A stretch of DNA of 64,000 nt from Nemertoderma westbladi (Eukaryota; Xenacoelomorpha; Nemertodermatida; Nemertodermatidae): assembly GCA_032718475.1 (NCBI GenBank), contig JAUCBJ010003374.1, positions 1-64,000 of the forward strand, written 5' to 3'. Shown piece by piece: positions 10,901-27,246 of this stretch. The notes beneath the pieces were generated by a model. That model was not told the origin of the DNA. It saw only the letters and a list, made by a program, of their open reading frames with translations, and did no database searches. A program made the translations under genes and the position numbers. How positions within the stretch are numbered: position 1 is the stretch's first letter; the number at the start of each line of letters is the position of its first letter.

Positions 10901-13330
10901 TGGTGGAATGTACACTGTACTGACGTATAAGTGGAGATACGAACTGAGAAAATGGTGGAATGTACACTGTACGGACGTATAAGTGGAGATACGAACTGAG
11001 AAACTGGTGGAATGTACACTGTACGGACGTATAAGTGGATATACGAACTGAGAAAATGGTGGAATGTACACTGTACTGACGTATAAGTGGAGATACGAAC
11101 TGAGAAAATGGTGGAATGTACACTGTACGGACGTATAAGTGGATATACGAACTGAGAAAATGGTGGAATGTACACTGTACGGACGTATAAGTGGAGATAC
11201 GAACTGAGAAAATGGTGGAATGTACACTGTACTGACGTATAAGTGGATATACGAACTGAGAAAATGGTGGAATGTACACTGTACTGACGTATAAGTGGAT
11301 ATACGAACTGAGAAAATGGTGGAATGTACACTGTACGGACGTATAAGTGGATATACGAACTGAGAAAATGGTGGAATGTACACTGTACGGACGTATAAGT
11401 GGAGATACGAACTGAGAAAATGGTGGAATGTACACTGTACGGACGTATAAGTGGAGATACGAACTGAGAAAATGGTGGAATGTACACTGTACTGACGTAT
11501 AAGTGGATATACGAACTGAGAAAATGGTGGAATGTACACTGTACTGACGTATAAGTGGATATACGAACTGAGAAAATGGTGGAATGTACACTGTACTGAC
11601 GTATAAGTGGATATACGAACTGAGAAAATGGTGGAATGTACACTGTACGGACGTATAAGTGGAGATACGAACTGAGAAAATGGTGGAATGTACACTGTAC
11701 GGACGTATAAGTGGATATACGAACTGAGAAAATGGTGGAATGTACACTGTACGGACGTATAAGTGGATATACGAACTGAGAAAATGGTGGAATGTACACT
11801 GTACGGACGTATAAGTGGATATACGAACTGAGAAAATGGTGGAATGTACACTGTACTGACGTATAAGTGGAGATACGAACTGAGAAAATGGTGGAATGTA
11901 CACTGTACGGACGTATAAGTGGAGATACGAACTGAGAAAATGGTGGAATGTACACTGTACGGACGTATAAGTGGAGATACGAACTGAGAAAATGGTGGAA
12001 TGTACACTGTACTGACGTATAAGTGGAGATACGAACTGAGAAAATGGTGGAATGTACACTGTACTGACGTATAAGTGGATATACGAACTGAGAAAATGGT
12101 GGAATGTACACTGTACGGACGTATAAGTGGAGATACGAACTGAGAAAATGGTGGAATGTACACTGTACGGACGTATAAGTGGAGATACGAACTGAGAAAA
12201 TGGTGGAATGTACACTGTACTGACGTATAAGTGGATATACGAACTGAGAAAATGGTGGAATGTACACTGTACTGACGTATAAGTGGATATACGAACTGAG
12301 AAAATGGTGGAATGTACACTGTACGGACGTATAAGTGGAGATACGAACTGAGAAAATGGTGGAATGTACACTGTACTGACGTATAAGTGGATATACGAAC
12401 TGAGAAAATGGTGGAATGTACACTGTACGGACGTATAAGTGGAGATACGAACTGAGAAAATGGTGGAATGTACACTGTACGGACGTATAAGTGGATATAC
12501 GAACTGAGAAAATGGTGGAATGTACACTGTACTGACGTATAAGTGGATATACGAACTGAGAAAATGGTGGAATGTACACTGTACTGACGTATAAGTGGAG
12601 ATACGAACTGAGAAAATGGTGGAATGTACACTGTACGGACGTATAAGTGGAGATACGAACTGAGAAAATGGTGGAATGTACACTGTACTGACGTATAAGT
12701 GGATATACGAACTGAGAAAATGGTGGAATGTACACTGTACGGACGTATAAGTGGAGATACGAACTGAGAAAATGGTGGAATGTACACTGTACTGACGTAT
12801 AAGTGGATATACGAACTGAGAAAATGGTGGAATGTACACTGTACGGACGTATAAGTGGAGATACGAACTGAGAAAATGGTGGAATGTACACTGTACTGAC
12901 GTATAAGTGGATATACGAACTGAGAAAATGGTGGAATGTACACTGTACTGACGTATAAGTGGATATACGAACTGAGAAAATGGTGGAATGTACACTGTAC
13001 GGACGTATAAGTGGAGATACGAACTGAGAAAATGGTGGAATGTACACTGTACTGACGTATAAGTGGATATACGAACTGAGAAAATGGTGGAATGTACACT
13101 GTACTGACGTATAAGTGGATATACGAACTGAGAAAATGGTGGAATGTACACTGTACTGACGTATAAGTGGATATACGAACTGAGAAAATGGTGGAATGTA
13201 CACTGTACGGACGTATAAGTGGAGATACGAACTGAGAAAATGGTGGAATGTACACTGTACTGACGTATAAGTGGATATACGAACTGAGAAAATGGTGGAA
13301 TGTACACTGTACTGACGTATAAGTGGAGAT

Positions 13331-13372
13331 ACGAACAGAGAAAATGGTTGAACCTGTACTGACATATAAAGT
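13331..13372. repeat. internal copy of the satellite's left-edge variant unit
   Basis: The variant GAACAGAGAAAATGGTTGAA followed by CCTGTACTGACATATAAAG occurs only here and at the left edge of the array (5432-5475). All surrounding units are canonical. It suggests that edge sequence was carried into the array by duplication. Confidence 0.75.
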
Positions 13373-16300
13373 GGAGATACGAACTGAGAAAATGGTGGAA
13401 TGTACACTGTACGGACGTATAAGTGGATATACGAACTGAGAAAATGGTGGAATGTACACTGTACTGACGTATAAGTGGAGATACGAACTGAGAAAATGGT
13501 GGAATGTACACTGTACTGACGTATAAGTGGATATACGAACTGAGAAAATGGTGGAATGTACACTGTACGGACGTATAAGTGGAGATACGAACTGAGAAAA
13601 TGGTGGAATGTATACTGTACGGACGTATAAGTGGAGATACGAACTGAGAAAATGGTGGAATGTACACTGTACTGACGTATAAGTGGAGATACGAACTGAG
13701 AAAATGGTGGAATGTACACTGTACTGACGTATAAGTGGAGATACGAACTGAGAAAATGGTGGAATGTACACTGTACTGACGTATAAGTGGAGATACGAAC
13801 TGAGAAAATGGTGGAATGTACACTGTACTGACGTATAAGTGGAGATACGAACTGAGAAAATGGTGGAATGTACACTGTACTGACGTATAAGTGGAGATAC
13901 GAACTGAGAAAATGGTGGAATGTACACTGTACTGACGTATAAGTGGATATACGAACTGAGAAAATGGTGGAATGTACACTGTACGGACGTATAAGTGGAG
14001 ATACGAACTGAGAAAATGGTGGAATGTATACTGTACGGACGTATAAGTGGAGATCCGAACTGAGAAAATGGTGGAATGTACACTGTACGGACGTATAAGT
14101 GGAGATACGAACTGAGAAAATGGTGGAATGTACACTGTACTGACGTATAAGTGGATATACGAACTGAGAAAATGGTGGAATGTACACTGTACGGACGTAT
14201 AAGTGGAGATACGAACTGAGAAAATGGTGGAATGTATACTGTACGGACGTATAAGTGGAGATCCGAACTGAGAAAATGGTGGAATGTACACTGTACGGAC
14301 GTATAAGTGGAGATACGAACTGAGAAAATGGTGGAATGTACACTGTACGGACGTATAAGTGGATATACGAACTGAGAAAATGGTGGAATGTACACTGTAC
14401 GGACGTATAAGTGGATATACGAACTGAAAATGGTGGAATGTACACTGTACTGACGTATAAGTGGATATACGAACTGAGAAAATGGTGGAATGTACACTGT
14501 ACTGACGTATAAGTGGATATACGAACTGAGAAAATGGTGGAATGTACACTGTACGGACGTATAAGTGGATATACGAACTGAGAAAATGGTGGAATGTACA
14601 CTGTACGGACGTATAAGTGGAGATACGAACTGAGAAAATGGTGGAATGTACACTGTACTGACGTATAAGTGGATATACGAACTGAGAAAATGGTGGAATG
14701 TACACTGTACGGACGTATAAGTGGATATCCGAACTGAGAAAATGGTGGAATGTACACTGTACGGACGTATAAGTGGAGATACGAACTGAGAAAATGGTGG
14801 AATGTACACTGTACGGACGTATAAGTGGATATCCGAACTGAGAAAATGGTGGAATGTACACTGTACGGACGTATAAGTGGAGATACGAACTGAGAAAATG
14901 GTGGAATGTACACTGTACGGACGTATAAGTGGAGATACGAACTGAGAAAATGGTGGAATGTACACTGTACGGACGTATAAGTGGAGATACGAACTGAGAA
15001 AATGGTGGAATGTACACTGTACGGACGTATAAGTGGAGATACGAACTGAGAAAATGGTGGAATGTACACTGTACGGACGTATAAGTGGAGATACGAACTG
15101 AGAAAATGGTGGAATGTACACTGTACGGACGTATAAGTGGATATACGAACTGAGAAAATGGTGGAATGTACACTGTACGGACGTATAAGTGGAGATACGA
15201 ACTGAGAAAATGGTGGAATGTACACTGTACGGACGTATAAGTGGAGATACGAACTGAGAAAATGGTGGAATGTACACTGTACGGACGTATAAGTGGAGAT
15301 ACGAACTGAGAAAATGGTGGAATGTACACTGTACGGACGTATAAGTGGAGATACGAACTGAGAAAATGGTGGAATGTACACTGTACGGACGTATAAGTGG
15401 AGATACGAACTGAGAAAATGGTGGAATGTACACTGTACGGACGTATAAGTGGAGATACGAACTGAGAAAATGGTGGAATGTACACTGTACGGACGTATAA
15501 GTGGAGATACGAACTGAGAAAATGGTGGAATGTACACTGTACGGACGTATAAGTGGAGATACGAACTGAGAAAATGGTGGAATGTACACTGTACGGACGT
15601 ATAAGTGGAGATACGAACTGAGAAAATGGTGGAATGTACACTGTACGGACGTATAAGTGGATATACGAACTGAGAAAATGGTGGAATGTACACTGTACGG
15701 ACGTATAAGTGGAGATACGAACTGAGAAAATGGTGGAATGTACACTGTACGGACGTATAAGTGGAGATACGAACTGAGAAAATGGTGGAATGTACACTGT
15801 ACGGACGTATAAGTGGAGATACGAACTGAGAAAATGGTGGAATGTACACTGTACGGACGTATAAGTGGATATCCGAACTGAGAAAATGGTGGAATGTACA
15901 CTGTACGGACGTATAAGTGGAGATACGAACTGAGAAAATGGTGGAATGTACACTGTACGGACGTATAAGTGGATATACGAACTGAGAAAATGGTGGAATG
16001 TACACTGTACGGACGTATAAGTGGAGATACGAACTGAGAAAATGGTGGAATGTACACTGTACGGACGTATAAGTGGAGATACGAACTGAGAAAATGGTGG
16101 AATGTACACTGTACGGACGTATAAGTGGAGATACGAACTGAGAAAATGGTGGAATGTACACTGTACGGACGTATAAGTGGATATACGAACTGAGAAAATG
16201 GTGGAATGTACACTGTACGGACGTATAAGTGGAGATACGAACTGAGAAAATGGTGGAATGTACACTGTACGGACGTATAAGTGGAGATACGAACTGAGAA

Positions 16301-19300
16301 AATGGTGGAATGTACACTGTACTGACGTATAAGTGGATATACGAACTGAGAAAATGGTGGAATGTACACTGTACGGACGTATAAGTGGAGATACGAACTG
16401 AGAAAATGGTGGAATGTACACTGTACTGACGTATAAGTGGATATACGAACTGAGAAAATGGTGGAATGTACACTGTACGGACGTATAAGTGGAGATACGA
16501 ACTGAGAAAATGGTGGAATGTACACTGTACGGACGTATAAGTGGAGATACGAACTGAGAAAATGGTGGAATGTACACTGTACGGACGTATAAGTGGATAT
16601 ACGAACTGAGAAAATGGTGGAATGTATACTGTACTGACGTATAAGTGGAGATACGAACTGAGAAAATGGTGGAATGTACACTGTACGGACGTATAAGTGG
16701 AGATACGAACTGAGAAAATGGTGGAATGTACACTGTACGGACGTATAAGTGGATATACGAACTGAAAATGGTGGAATGTACACTGTACTGACGTATAAGT
16801 GGATATACGAACTGAGAAAATGGTGGAATGTACACTGTACTGACGTATAAGTGGATATACGAACTGAGAAAATGGTGGAATGTACACTGTACTGACGTAT
16901 AAGTGGATATACGAACTGAGAAAATGGTGGAATGTACACTGTACTGACGTATAAGTGGATATACGAACTGAGAAAATGGTGGAATGTACACTGTACGGAC
17001 GTATAAGTGGATATACGAACTGAGAAAATGGTGGAATGTACACTGTACTGACGTATAAGTGGAGATACGAACTGAGAAAATGGTGGAATGTACACTGTAC
17101 GGACGTATAAGTGGAGATACGAACTGAGAAAATGGTGGAATGTACACTGTACGGACGTATAAGTGGAGATACGAACTGAGAAAATGGTGGAATGTACACT
17201 GTACTGACGTATAAGTGGAGATACGAACTGAGAAAATGGTGGAATGTACACTGTACGGACGTATAAGTGGAGATACGAACTGAGAAAATGGTGGAATGTA
17301 CACTGTACGGACGTATAAGTGGAGATACGAACTGAGAAAATGGTGGAATGTACACTGTACGGACGTATAAGTGGAGATACGAACTGAGAAAATGGTGGAA
17401 TGTACACTGTACTGACGTATAAGTGGATATACGAACTGAGAAAATGGTGGAATGTACACTGTACGGACGTATAAGTGGATATACGAACTGAGAAAATGGT
17501 GGAATGTACACTGTACTGACGTATAAGTGGAGATACGAACTGAGAAAATGGTGGAATGTACACTGTACGGACGTATAAGTGGAGATACGAACTGAGAAAA
17601 TGGTGGAATGTACACTGTACGGACGTATAAGTGGAGATACGAACTGAGAAAATGGTGGAATGTACACTGTACTGACGTATAAGTGGAGATACGAACTGAG
17701 AAAATGGTGGAATGTACACTGTACGGACGTATAAGTGGAGATACGAACTGAGAAAATGGTGGAATGTACACTGTACGGACGTATAAGTGGATATACGAAC
17801 TGAGAAAATGGTGGAATGTACACTGTACGGACGTATAAGTGGAGATACGAACTGAGAAAATGGTGGAATGTACACTGTACGGACGTATAAGTGGAGATAC
17901 GAACTGAGAAAATGGTGGAATGTACACTGTACGGACGTATAAGTGGATATACGAACTGAGAAAATGGTGGAATGTACACTGTACGGACGTATAAGTGGAT
18001 ATACGAACTGAGAAAATGGTGGAATGTACACTGTACGGACGTATAAGTGGAGATACGAACTGAGAAAATGGTGGAATGTACACTGTACGGACGTATAAGT
18101 GGAGATACGAACTGAGAAAATGGTGGAATGTACACTGTACGGACGTATAAGTGGATATACGAACTGAGAAAATGGTGGAATGTACACTGTACGGACGTAT
18201 AAGTGGAGATACGAACTGAGAAAATGGTGGAATGTACACTGTACGGACGTATAAGTGGATATACGAACTGAGAAAATGGTGGAATGTACACTGTACGGAC
18301 GTATAAGTGGATATACGAACTGAGAAAATGGTGGAATGTACACTGTACGGACGTATAAGTGGAGATACGAACTGAGAAAATGGTGGAATGTACACTGTAC
18401 TGACGTATAAGTGGAGATACGAACTGAGAAAATGGTGGAATGTACACTGTACTGACGTATAAGTGGATATACGAACTGAGAAAATGGTGGAATGTACACT
18501 GTACGGACGTATAAGTGGAGATACGAACTGAGAAAATGGTGGAATGTACACTGTACGGACGTATAAGTGGATATACGAACTGAAATGGTGGAATGTACAC
18601 TGTACTGACGTATAAGTGGATATACGAACTGAGAAAATGGTGGAATGTACACTGTACGGACGTATAAGTGGAGATACGAACTGAGAAAATGGTGGAATGT
18701 ACACTGTACGGACGTATAAGTGGATATACGAACTGAGAAAATGGTGGAATGTACACTGTACTGACGTATAAGTGGAGATACGAACTGAGAAAATGGTGGA
18801 ATGTACACTGTACGGACGTATAAGTGGAGATACGAACTGAGAAAATGGTGGAATGTACACTGTACGGACGTATAAGTGGATATACGAACTGAAATGGTGG
18901 AATGTACACTGTACTGACGTATAAGTGGATATACGAACTGAGAAAATGGTGGAATGTACACTGTACTGACGTATAAGTGGATATACGAACTGAGAAAATG
19001 GTGGAATGTACACTGTACTGACGTATAAGTGGATATACGAACTGAGAAAATGGTGGAATGTACACTGTACTGACGTATAAGTGGATATACGAACTGAGAA
19101 AATGGTGGAATGTACACTGTACTGACGTATAAGTGGATATACGAACTGAGAAAATGGTGGAATGTACACTGTACTGACGTATAAGTGGATATACGAACTG
19201 AGAAAATGGTGGAATGTACACTGTACTGACGTATAAGTGGATATACGAACTGAGAAAATGGTGGAATGTACACTGTACTGACGTATAAGTGGATATACGA

Positions 19301-21510
19301 ACTGAGAAAATGGTGGAATGTACACTGTACTGACGTATAAGTGGATATACGAACTGAGAAAATGGTGGAATGTACACTGTACTGACGTATAAGTGGATAT
19401 ACGAACTGAGAAAATGGTGGAATGTACACTGTACGGACGTATAAGTGGAGATACGAACTGAGAAAATGGTGGAATGTACACTGTACTGACGTATAAGTGG
19501 AGATACGAACTGAGAAAATGGTGGAATGTACACTGTACGGACGTATAAGTGGAGATACGAACTGAGAAAATGGTGGAATGTACACTGTACTGACGTATAA
19601 GTGGAGATACGAACTGAGAAAATGGTGGAATGTACACTGTACGGACGTATAAGTGGAGATACGAACTGAGAAAATGGTGGAATGTACACTGTACTGACGT
19701 ATAAGTGGAGATACGAACTGAGAAAATGGTGGAATGTACACTGTACGGACGTATAAGTGGAGATACGAACTGAGAAAATGGTGGAATGTACACTGTACGG
19801 ACGTATAAGTGGAGATACGAACTGAGAAAATGGTGGAATGTACACTGTACGGACGTATAAGTGGAGATACGAACTGAGAAAATGGTGGAATGTACACTGT
19901 ACTGACGTATAAGTGGATATACGAACTGAGAAAATGGTGGAATGTACACTGTACGGACGTATAAGTGGAGATACGAACTGAGAAAATGGTGGAATGTACA
20001 CTGTACGGACGTATAAGTGGAGATACGAACTGAGAAAATGGTGGAATGTACACTGTACGGACGTATAAGTAGATATACGAACTGAAATGGTGGAATGTAC
20101 ACTGTACGGACGTATAAGTGGATATACGAACTGAGAAAATGGTGGAATGTACACTGTACTGACGTATAAGTGGATATACGAACTGAAATGGTGGAATGTA
20201 CACTGTACTGACGTATAAGTGGATATACGAACTGAGAAAATGGTGGAATGTACACTGTACTGACGTATAAGTGGATATACGAACTGAGAAAATGGTGGAA
20301 TGTACACTGTACGGACGTATAAGTGGAGATACGAACTGAGAAAATGGTGGAATGTACACTGTACGGACGTATAAGTGGAGATACGAACTGAGAAAATGGT
20401 GGAATGTACACTGTACGGACGTATAAGTGGATATACGAACTGAAATGGTGGAATGTACACTGTACGGACGTATAAGTGGATATACGAACTGAAATGGTGG
20501 AATGTACACTGTACTGACGTATAAGTGGATATACGAACTGAGAAAATGGTGGAATGTACACTGTACTGACGTATAAGTGGATATACGAACTGAGAAAATG
20601 GTGGAATGTACACTGTACGGACGTATAAGTGGAGATACGAACTGAGAAAATGGTGGAATGTACACTGTACGGACGTATAAGTGGAGATACGAACTGAGAA
20701 AATGGTGGAATGTACACTGTACGGACGTATAAGTGGATATACGAACTGAGAAAATGGTGGAATGTACACTGTACGGACGTATAAGTGGATATACGAACTG
20801 AAATGGTGGAATGTACACTGTATTGACGTATAAGTGGATATACGAACTGAGAAAATGGTGGAATGTACACTGTACGGACGTATAAGTGGATATACGAACT
20901 GAGAAAATGGTGGAATGTACACTGTACGGACGTATAAGTGGAGATACGAACTGAGAAAATGGTGGAATGTACACTGTACTGACGTATAAGTGGATATACG
21001 AACTGAGAAAATGGTGGAATGTACACTGTACGGACGTATAAGTGGATATACGAACTGAGAAAATGGTGGAATGTACACTGTACGGACGTATAAGTGGAGA
21101 TACGAACTGAGAAAATGGTGGAATGTCCACTGTACTGACGTATAAGTGGAGATACGAACTGAGAAAATGGTGGAATGTACACTGTACTGACGTATAAGTG
21201 GATATACGAACTGAGAAAATGGTGGAATGTACACTGTACGGACGTATAAGTGGATATACGAACTGAGAAAATGGTGGAATGTACACTGTACTGACGTATA
21301 AGTGGATATACGAACTGAGAAAATGGTGGAATGTACACTGTACGGACGTATAAGTGGATATACGAACTGAGAAAATGGTGGAATGTACACTGTACTGACG
21401 TATAAGTGGAGATACGAACTGAGAAAATGGTGGAATGTACACTGTACTGACGTATAAGTGGAGATACGAACTGAGAAAATGGTGGAATGTACACTGTACG
21501 GACGTATAAG

Positions 21511-24500
21511 TGGAGATCCGAACTGAGAAAATGGTGGAATGTACACTGTACGGACGTATAAGTGGATATACGAACTGAGAAAATGGTGGAATGTACACTG
21601 TACGGACGTATAAGTGGATATACGAACTGAAATGGTGGAATGTACACTGTACTGACGTATAAGTGGATATACGAACTGAGAAAATGGTGGAATGTACACT
21701 GTACGGACGTATAAGTGGATATATGAACTGAGAAAATGGTGGAATGTACACTGTACGGACGTATAAGTGGAGATACGAACTGAGAAAATGGTGGAATGTA
21801 CACTGTACTGACGTATAAGTGGATATACGAACTGAGAAAATGGTGTAATGTACACTGTACTGACGTATAAGTGGATATACGAACTGAGAAAATGGTGTAA
21901 TGTACACTGTACTGACGTATAAGTGGAGATTCGAACTGAGAAAATGGTGTAATGTACACTGTACTGACGTATAAGTGGATATACGAACTGAGAAAATGGT
22001 GTAATGTACACTGTACTGACGTATAAGTGGATATACGAACTGAGAAAATGGTGTAATGTACACTGCTGTACTGACGTATAAGTGGATATACGAACTGAGA
22101 AACTGGTGGAATGTACACTGTACTGACGTATAAGTGGAGATACGAACTGAGAAAATGGTGTAATGTACACTGTACTGACGTATAAGTGGATATACGAACT
22201 GAGAAAATGGTGTAATGTACACTGTACTGACGTATAAGTGGAGATACGAACTGAGAAAATGGTGGAATGTACACTGTACTGACGTATAAGTGGAGATACG
22301 AACTGAGAAAATGGTGGAATGTACACTGTACTGACGTATAAGTGGAGATTCGAACTGAGAAAATGGTGTAATGTACACTGTACTGACGTATAAGTGGATA
22401 TACGAACTGAGAAAATGGTGTAATGTACACTGTACTGACGTATAAGTGGATATACGAACTGAGAAAATGGTGTAATGTACACTGCTGTACTGACGTATAA
22501 GTGGATATACGAACTGAGAAACTGGTGGAATGTACACTGTACTGACGTATAAGTGGAGATACGAACTGAGAAAATGGTGTAATGTACACTGTACTGACGT
22601 ATAAGTGGAGATTCGAACTGAGAAAATGGTGTAATGTACACTGTACTGACGTATAAGTGGATATACGAACTGAGAAAATGGTGTAATGTACACTGTACTG
22701 ACGTATAAGTGGATATACGAACTGAGAAAATGGTGTAATGTACACTGCTGTACTGACGTATAAGTGGATATACGAACTGAGAAACTGGTGGAATGTACAC
22801 TGTACTGACGTATAAGTGGAGATACGAACTGAGAAAATGGTGTAATGTACACTGTACTGACGTATAAGTGGATATACGAACTGAGAAAATGGTGTAATGT
22901 ACACTGTACTGACGTATAAGTGGAGATACGAACTGAGAAAATGGTGGAATGTACACTGTACTGACGTATAAGTGGAGATACGAACTGAGAAAATGGTGGA
23001 ATGTACACTGTACTGACGTATAAGTGGAGATACGAACTGAGAAAATGGTGTAATGTACACTGTACTGACGTATAAGTGGAGATACGAACTGAGAAAATGG
23101 TGGAATGTACACTGTACTGACGTATAAGTGGAGATACGAACTGAGAAAATGGTGGAATGTACACTGTACTGACGTATAAGTGGAGATACGAACTGAGAAA
23201 ATGGTGGAATGTACACTGTACTGACGTATAAGTGGAGATACGAACTGAGAAAATGGTGGAATGTACACTGTACTGACGTATAAGTGGATATACGAACTGA
23301 GAAAATGGTGGAATGTATACTGTACGGACGTATAAGTGGAGATACGAACTGAGAAAATGGTGGAATGTACACTGTACTGACGTATAAGTGGAGATACGAA
23401 CTGAGAAAATGGTGTAATGTACACTGTACGGACGTATAAGTGGAGATACGAACTGAGAAAATGGTGGAATGTACACTGTACTGACGTATAAGTGGATATA
23501 CGAACTGAGAAAATGGTGGAATGTATACTGTACGGACGTATAAGTGGAGATACGAACTGAGAAAATGGTGGAATGTACACTGTACTGACGTATAAGTGGA
23601 TATACGAACTGAGAAAATGGTGGAATGTATACTGTACTGACGTATAAGTGGATATACGAACTGAGAAAATGGTGGAATGTATACTGTACGGACGTATAAG
23701 TGGAGATACGAACTGAGAAAATGGTGGAATGTACACTGTACTGACGTATAAGTGGAGATACGAACTGATAAAATGGTGGAATGTACACTGTACTGACGTA
23801 TAAGTGGAGATACGAACTGAGAAAATGGTGGAATGTACACTGTACTGACGTATAAGTGGATATACGAACTGAGAAAATGGTGGAATGTATACTGTACGGA
23901 CGTATAAGTGGAGATACGAACTGATAAAATGGTGGAATGTACACTGTACTGACGTATAAGTGGAGATACGAACTGAGAAAATGGTGGAATGTACACTGTA
24001 CTGACGTATAAGTGGAGATACGAACTGAGAAAATGGTGGAATGTACACTGTACTGACGTATAAGTGGAGATACGAACTGAGAAAATGGTGGAATGTACAC
24101 TGTACGGACGTATAAGTGGAGATCCGAACTGAGAAAATGGTGGAATGTACACTGTACGGACGTATAAGTGGATATACGAACTGAGAAAATGGTGGAATGT
24201 ACACTGTACGGACGTATAAGTGGATATACGAACTGAAATGGTGGAATGTACACTGTACTGACGTATAAGTGGATATACGAACTGAGAAAATGGTGGAATG
24301 TACACTGTACGGACGTATAAGTGGATATATGAACTGAGAAAATGGTGGAATGTACACTGTACGGACGTATAAGTGGAGATACGAACTGAGAAAATGGTGG
24401 AATGTACACTGTACTGACGTATAAGTGGATATACGAACTGAGAAAATGGTGTAATGTACACTGTACTGACGTATAAGTGGATATACGAACTGAGAAAATG

Positions 24501-25900
24501 GTGTAATGTACACTGTACTGACGTATAAGTGGAGATTCGAACTGAGAAAATGGTGTAATGTACACTGTACTGACGTATAAGTGGATATACGAACTGAGAA
24601 AATGGTGTAATGTACACTGTACTGACGTATAAGTGGATATACGAACTGAGAAAATGGTGTAATGTACACTGCTGTACTGACGTATAAGTGGATATACGAA
24701 CTGAGAAACTGGTGGAATGTACACTGTACTGACGTATAAGTGGAGATACGAACTGAGAAAATGGTGTAATGTACACTGTACTGACGTATAAGTGGATATA
24801 CGAACTGAGAAAATGGTGTAATGTACACTGTACTGACGTATAAGTGGAGATACGAACTGAGAAAATGGTGGAATGTACACTGTACTGACGTATAAGTGGA
24901 GATACGAACTGAGAAAATGGTGGAATGTACACTGTACTGACGTATAAGTGGAGATACGAACTGAGAAAATGGTGGAATGTACACTGTACTGACGTATAAG
25001 TGGAGATACGAACTGAGAAAATGGTGGAATGTACACTGTACTGACGTATAAGTGGAGATACGAACTGAGAAAATGGTGGAATGTACACTGTACTGACGTA
25101 TAAGTGGATATACGAACTGAGAAAATGGTGGAATGTATACTGTACGGACGTATAAGTGGAGATACGAACTGAGAAAATGGTGGAATGTACACTGTACTGA
25201 CGTATAAGTGGAGATACGAACTGAGAAAATGGTGTAATGTACACTGTACGGACGTATAAGTGGAGATACGAACTGAGAAAATGGTGGAATGTACACTGTA
25301 CTGACGTATAAGTGGATATACGAACTGAGAAAATGGTGGAATGTATACTGTACGGACGTATAAGTGGAGATACGAACTGAGAAAATGGTGGAATGTACAC
25401 TGTACTGACGTATAAGTGGATATACGAACTGAGAAAATGGTGGAATGTATACTGTACTGACGTATAAGTGGATATACGAACTGAGAAAATGGTGGAATGT
25501 ATACTGTACGGACGTATAAGTGGAGATACGAACTGAGAAAATGGTGGAATGTACACTGTACTGACGTATAAGTGGAGATACGAACTGATAAAATGGTGGA
25601 ATGTACACTGTACTGACGTATAAGTGGAGATACGAACTGAGAAAATGGTGGAATGTACACTGTACTGACGTATAAGTGGATATACGAACTGAGAAAATGG
25701 TGGAATGTATACTGTACGGACGTATAAGTGGAGATACGAACTGATAAAATGGTGGAATGTACACTGTACTGACGTATAAGTGGAGATACGAACTGAGAAA
25801 ATGGTGGAATGTACACTGTACTGACGTATAAGTGGAGATACGAACTGAGAAAATGGTGGAATGTACACTGTACTGACGTATAAGTGGAGATACGAACTGA
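21511..25900. repeat. segmental duplications within the satellite (2,606-bp and 1,820-bp offsets)
   Basis: Rare variants recur in the same order at a fixed distance. The GATCCGAAC unit (21511/24117), the ATATATGAAC unit (21725/24331) and the first CTGCTG insertion (22061/24667) are all 2,606 bp apart. Further right, a TATACT unit (23311/25131), a GTGTAATG unit (23411/25231) and a GATAAAATGG unit (23761/25581) are 1,820 bp (35 units) apart. Large blocks were therefore copied inside the array. This zone is also the most variant-rich part of the satellite. Confidence 0.85.
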
Positions 25901-27246
25901 GAAAATGGTGGAATGTACACTGTACTGACGTATAAGTGGAGATACGAACTGAGAAAATGGTGGAATGTACACTGTACTGACGTATAAGTGGAGATACGAA
26001 CTGAGAAAATGGTGTAATGTACACTGTACTGACGTATAAGTGGAGATACGAACTGAGAAAATGGTGGAATGTACACTGTACTGACGTATAAGTGGAGATA
26101 CGAACTGAGAAAATGGTGGAATGTACACTGTACTGACGTATAAGTGGATATACGAACTGAGAAACTGGTGGAATGTACACTGTACGGACGTATAAGTGGA
26201 GATACGAACTGAGAAAATGGTGGAATGTACACTGTACTGACGTATAAGTGGATATACGAACTGAGAAACTGGTGGAATGTACACTGTACGGACGTATAAG
26301 TGGAGATACGAACTGATAAAATGGTGGAATGTACACTGTACTGACGTATAAGTGGATATACGAACTGAGAAAATGGTGGAATGTACACTGTACTGACGTA
26401 TAAGTGGAGATACGAACTGAGAAACTGGTGGAATGTACACTGTACGGACGTATAAGTGGAGATACGAACTGATAAAATGGTGGAATGTACACTGTACTGA
26501 CGTATAAGTGGATATACGAACTGAGAAAATGGTGGAATGTACACTGTACTGACGTATAAGTGGAGATACGAACTGAGAAAATGGTGGAATGTATACTGTA
26601 CTGACGTATAAGTGGAGATACGAACTGAGAAAATGGTGGAATGTATACTGTACTGACGTATAAGTGGAGATACGAACTGAGAAAATGGTGGAATGTACAC
26701 TGTACTGACGTATAAGTGGAGATACGAACTGAGAAACTGGTGGAATGTACACTGTACGGACGTATAAGTGGAGATACGAACTGATAAAATGGTGGAATGT
26801 ACACTGTACTGACGTATAAGTGGATATACGAACTGAGAAAATGGTGGAATGTACACTGTACTGACGTATAAGTGGAGATACGAACTGAGAAACTGGTGGA
26901 ATGTACACTGTACGGACGTATAAGTGGAGATACGAACTGATAAAATGGTGGAATGTACACTGTACTGACGTATAAGTGGATATACGAACTGAGAAAATGG
27001 TGGAATGTACACTGTACTGACGTATAAGTGGAGATACGAACTGAGAAAATGGTGGAATGTATACTGTACTGACGTATAAGTGGAGATACGAACTGAAAAA
27101 ATGGTGGAATGTATACTGTACTGACGTATAAGTGGAGATACGAACTGAGAAAATGGTGGAATGTACACTGTACGGACGTATAAGTGGAGATACGAACTGA
27201 GAAACTGGTGGAATGTATACTGTACTGACGTATAAGTGGAGATACG

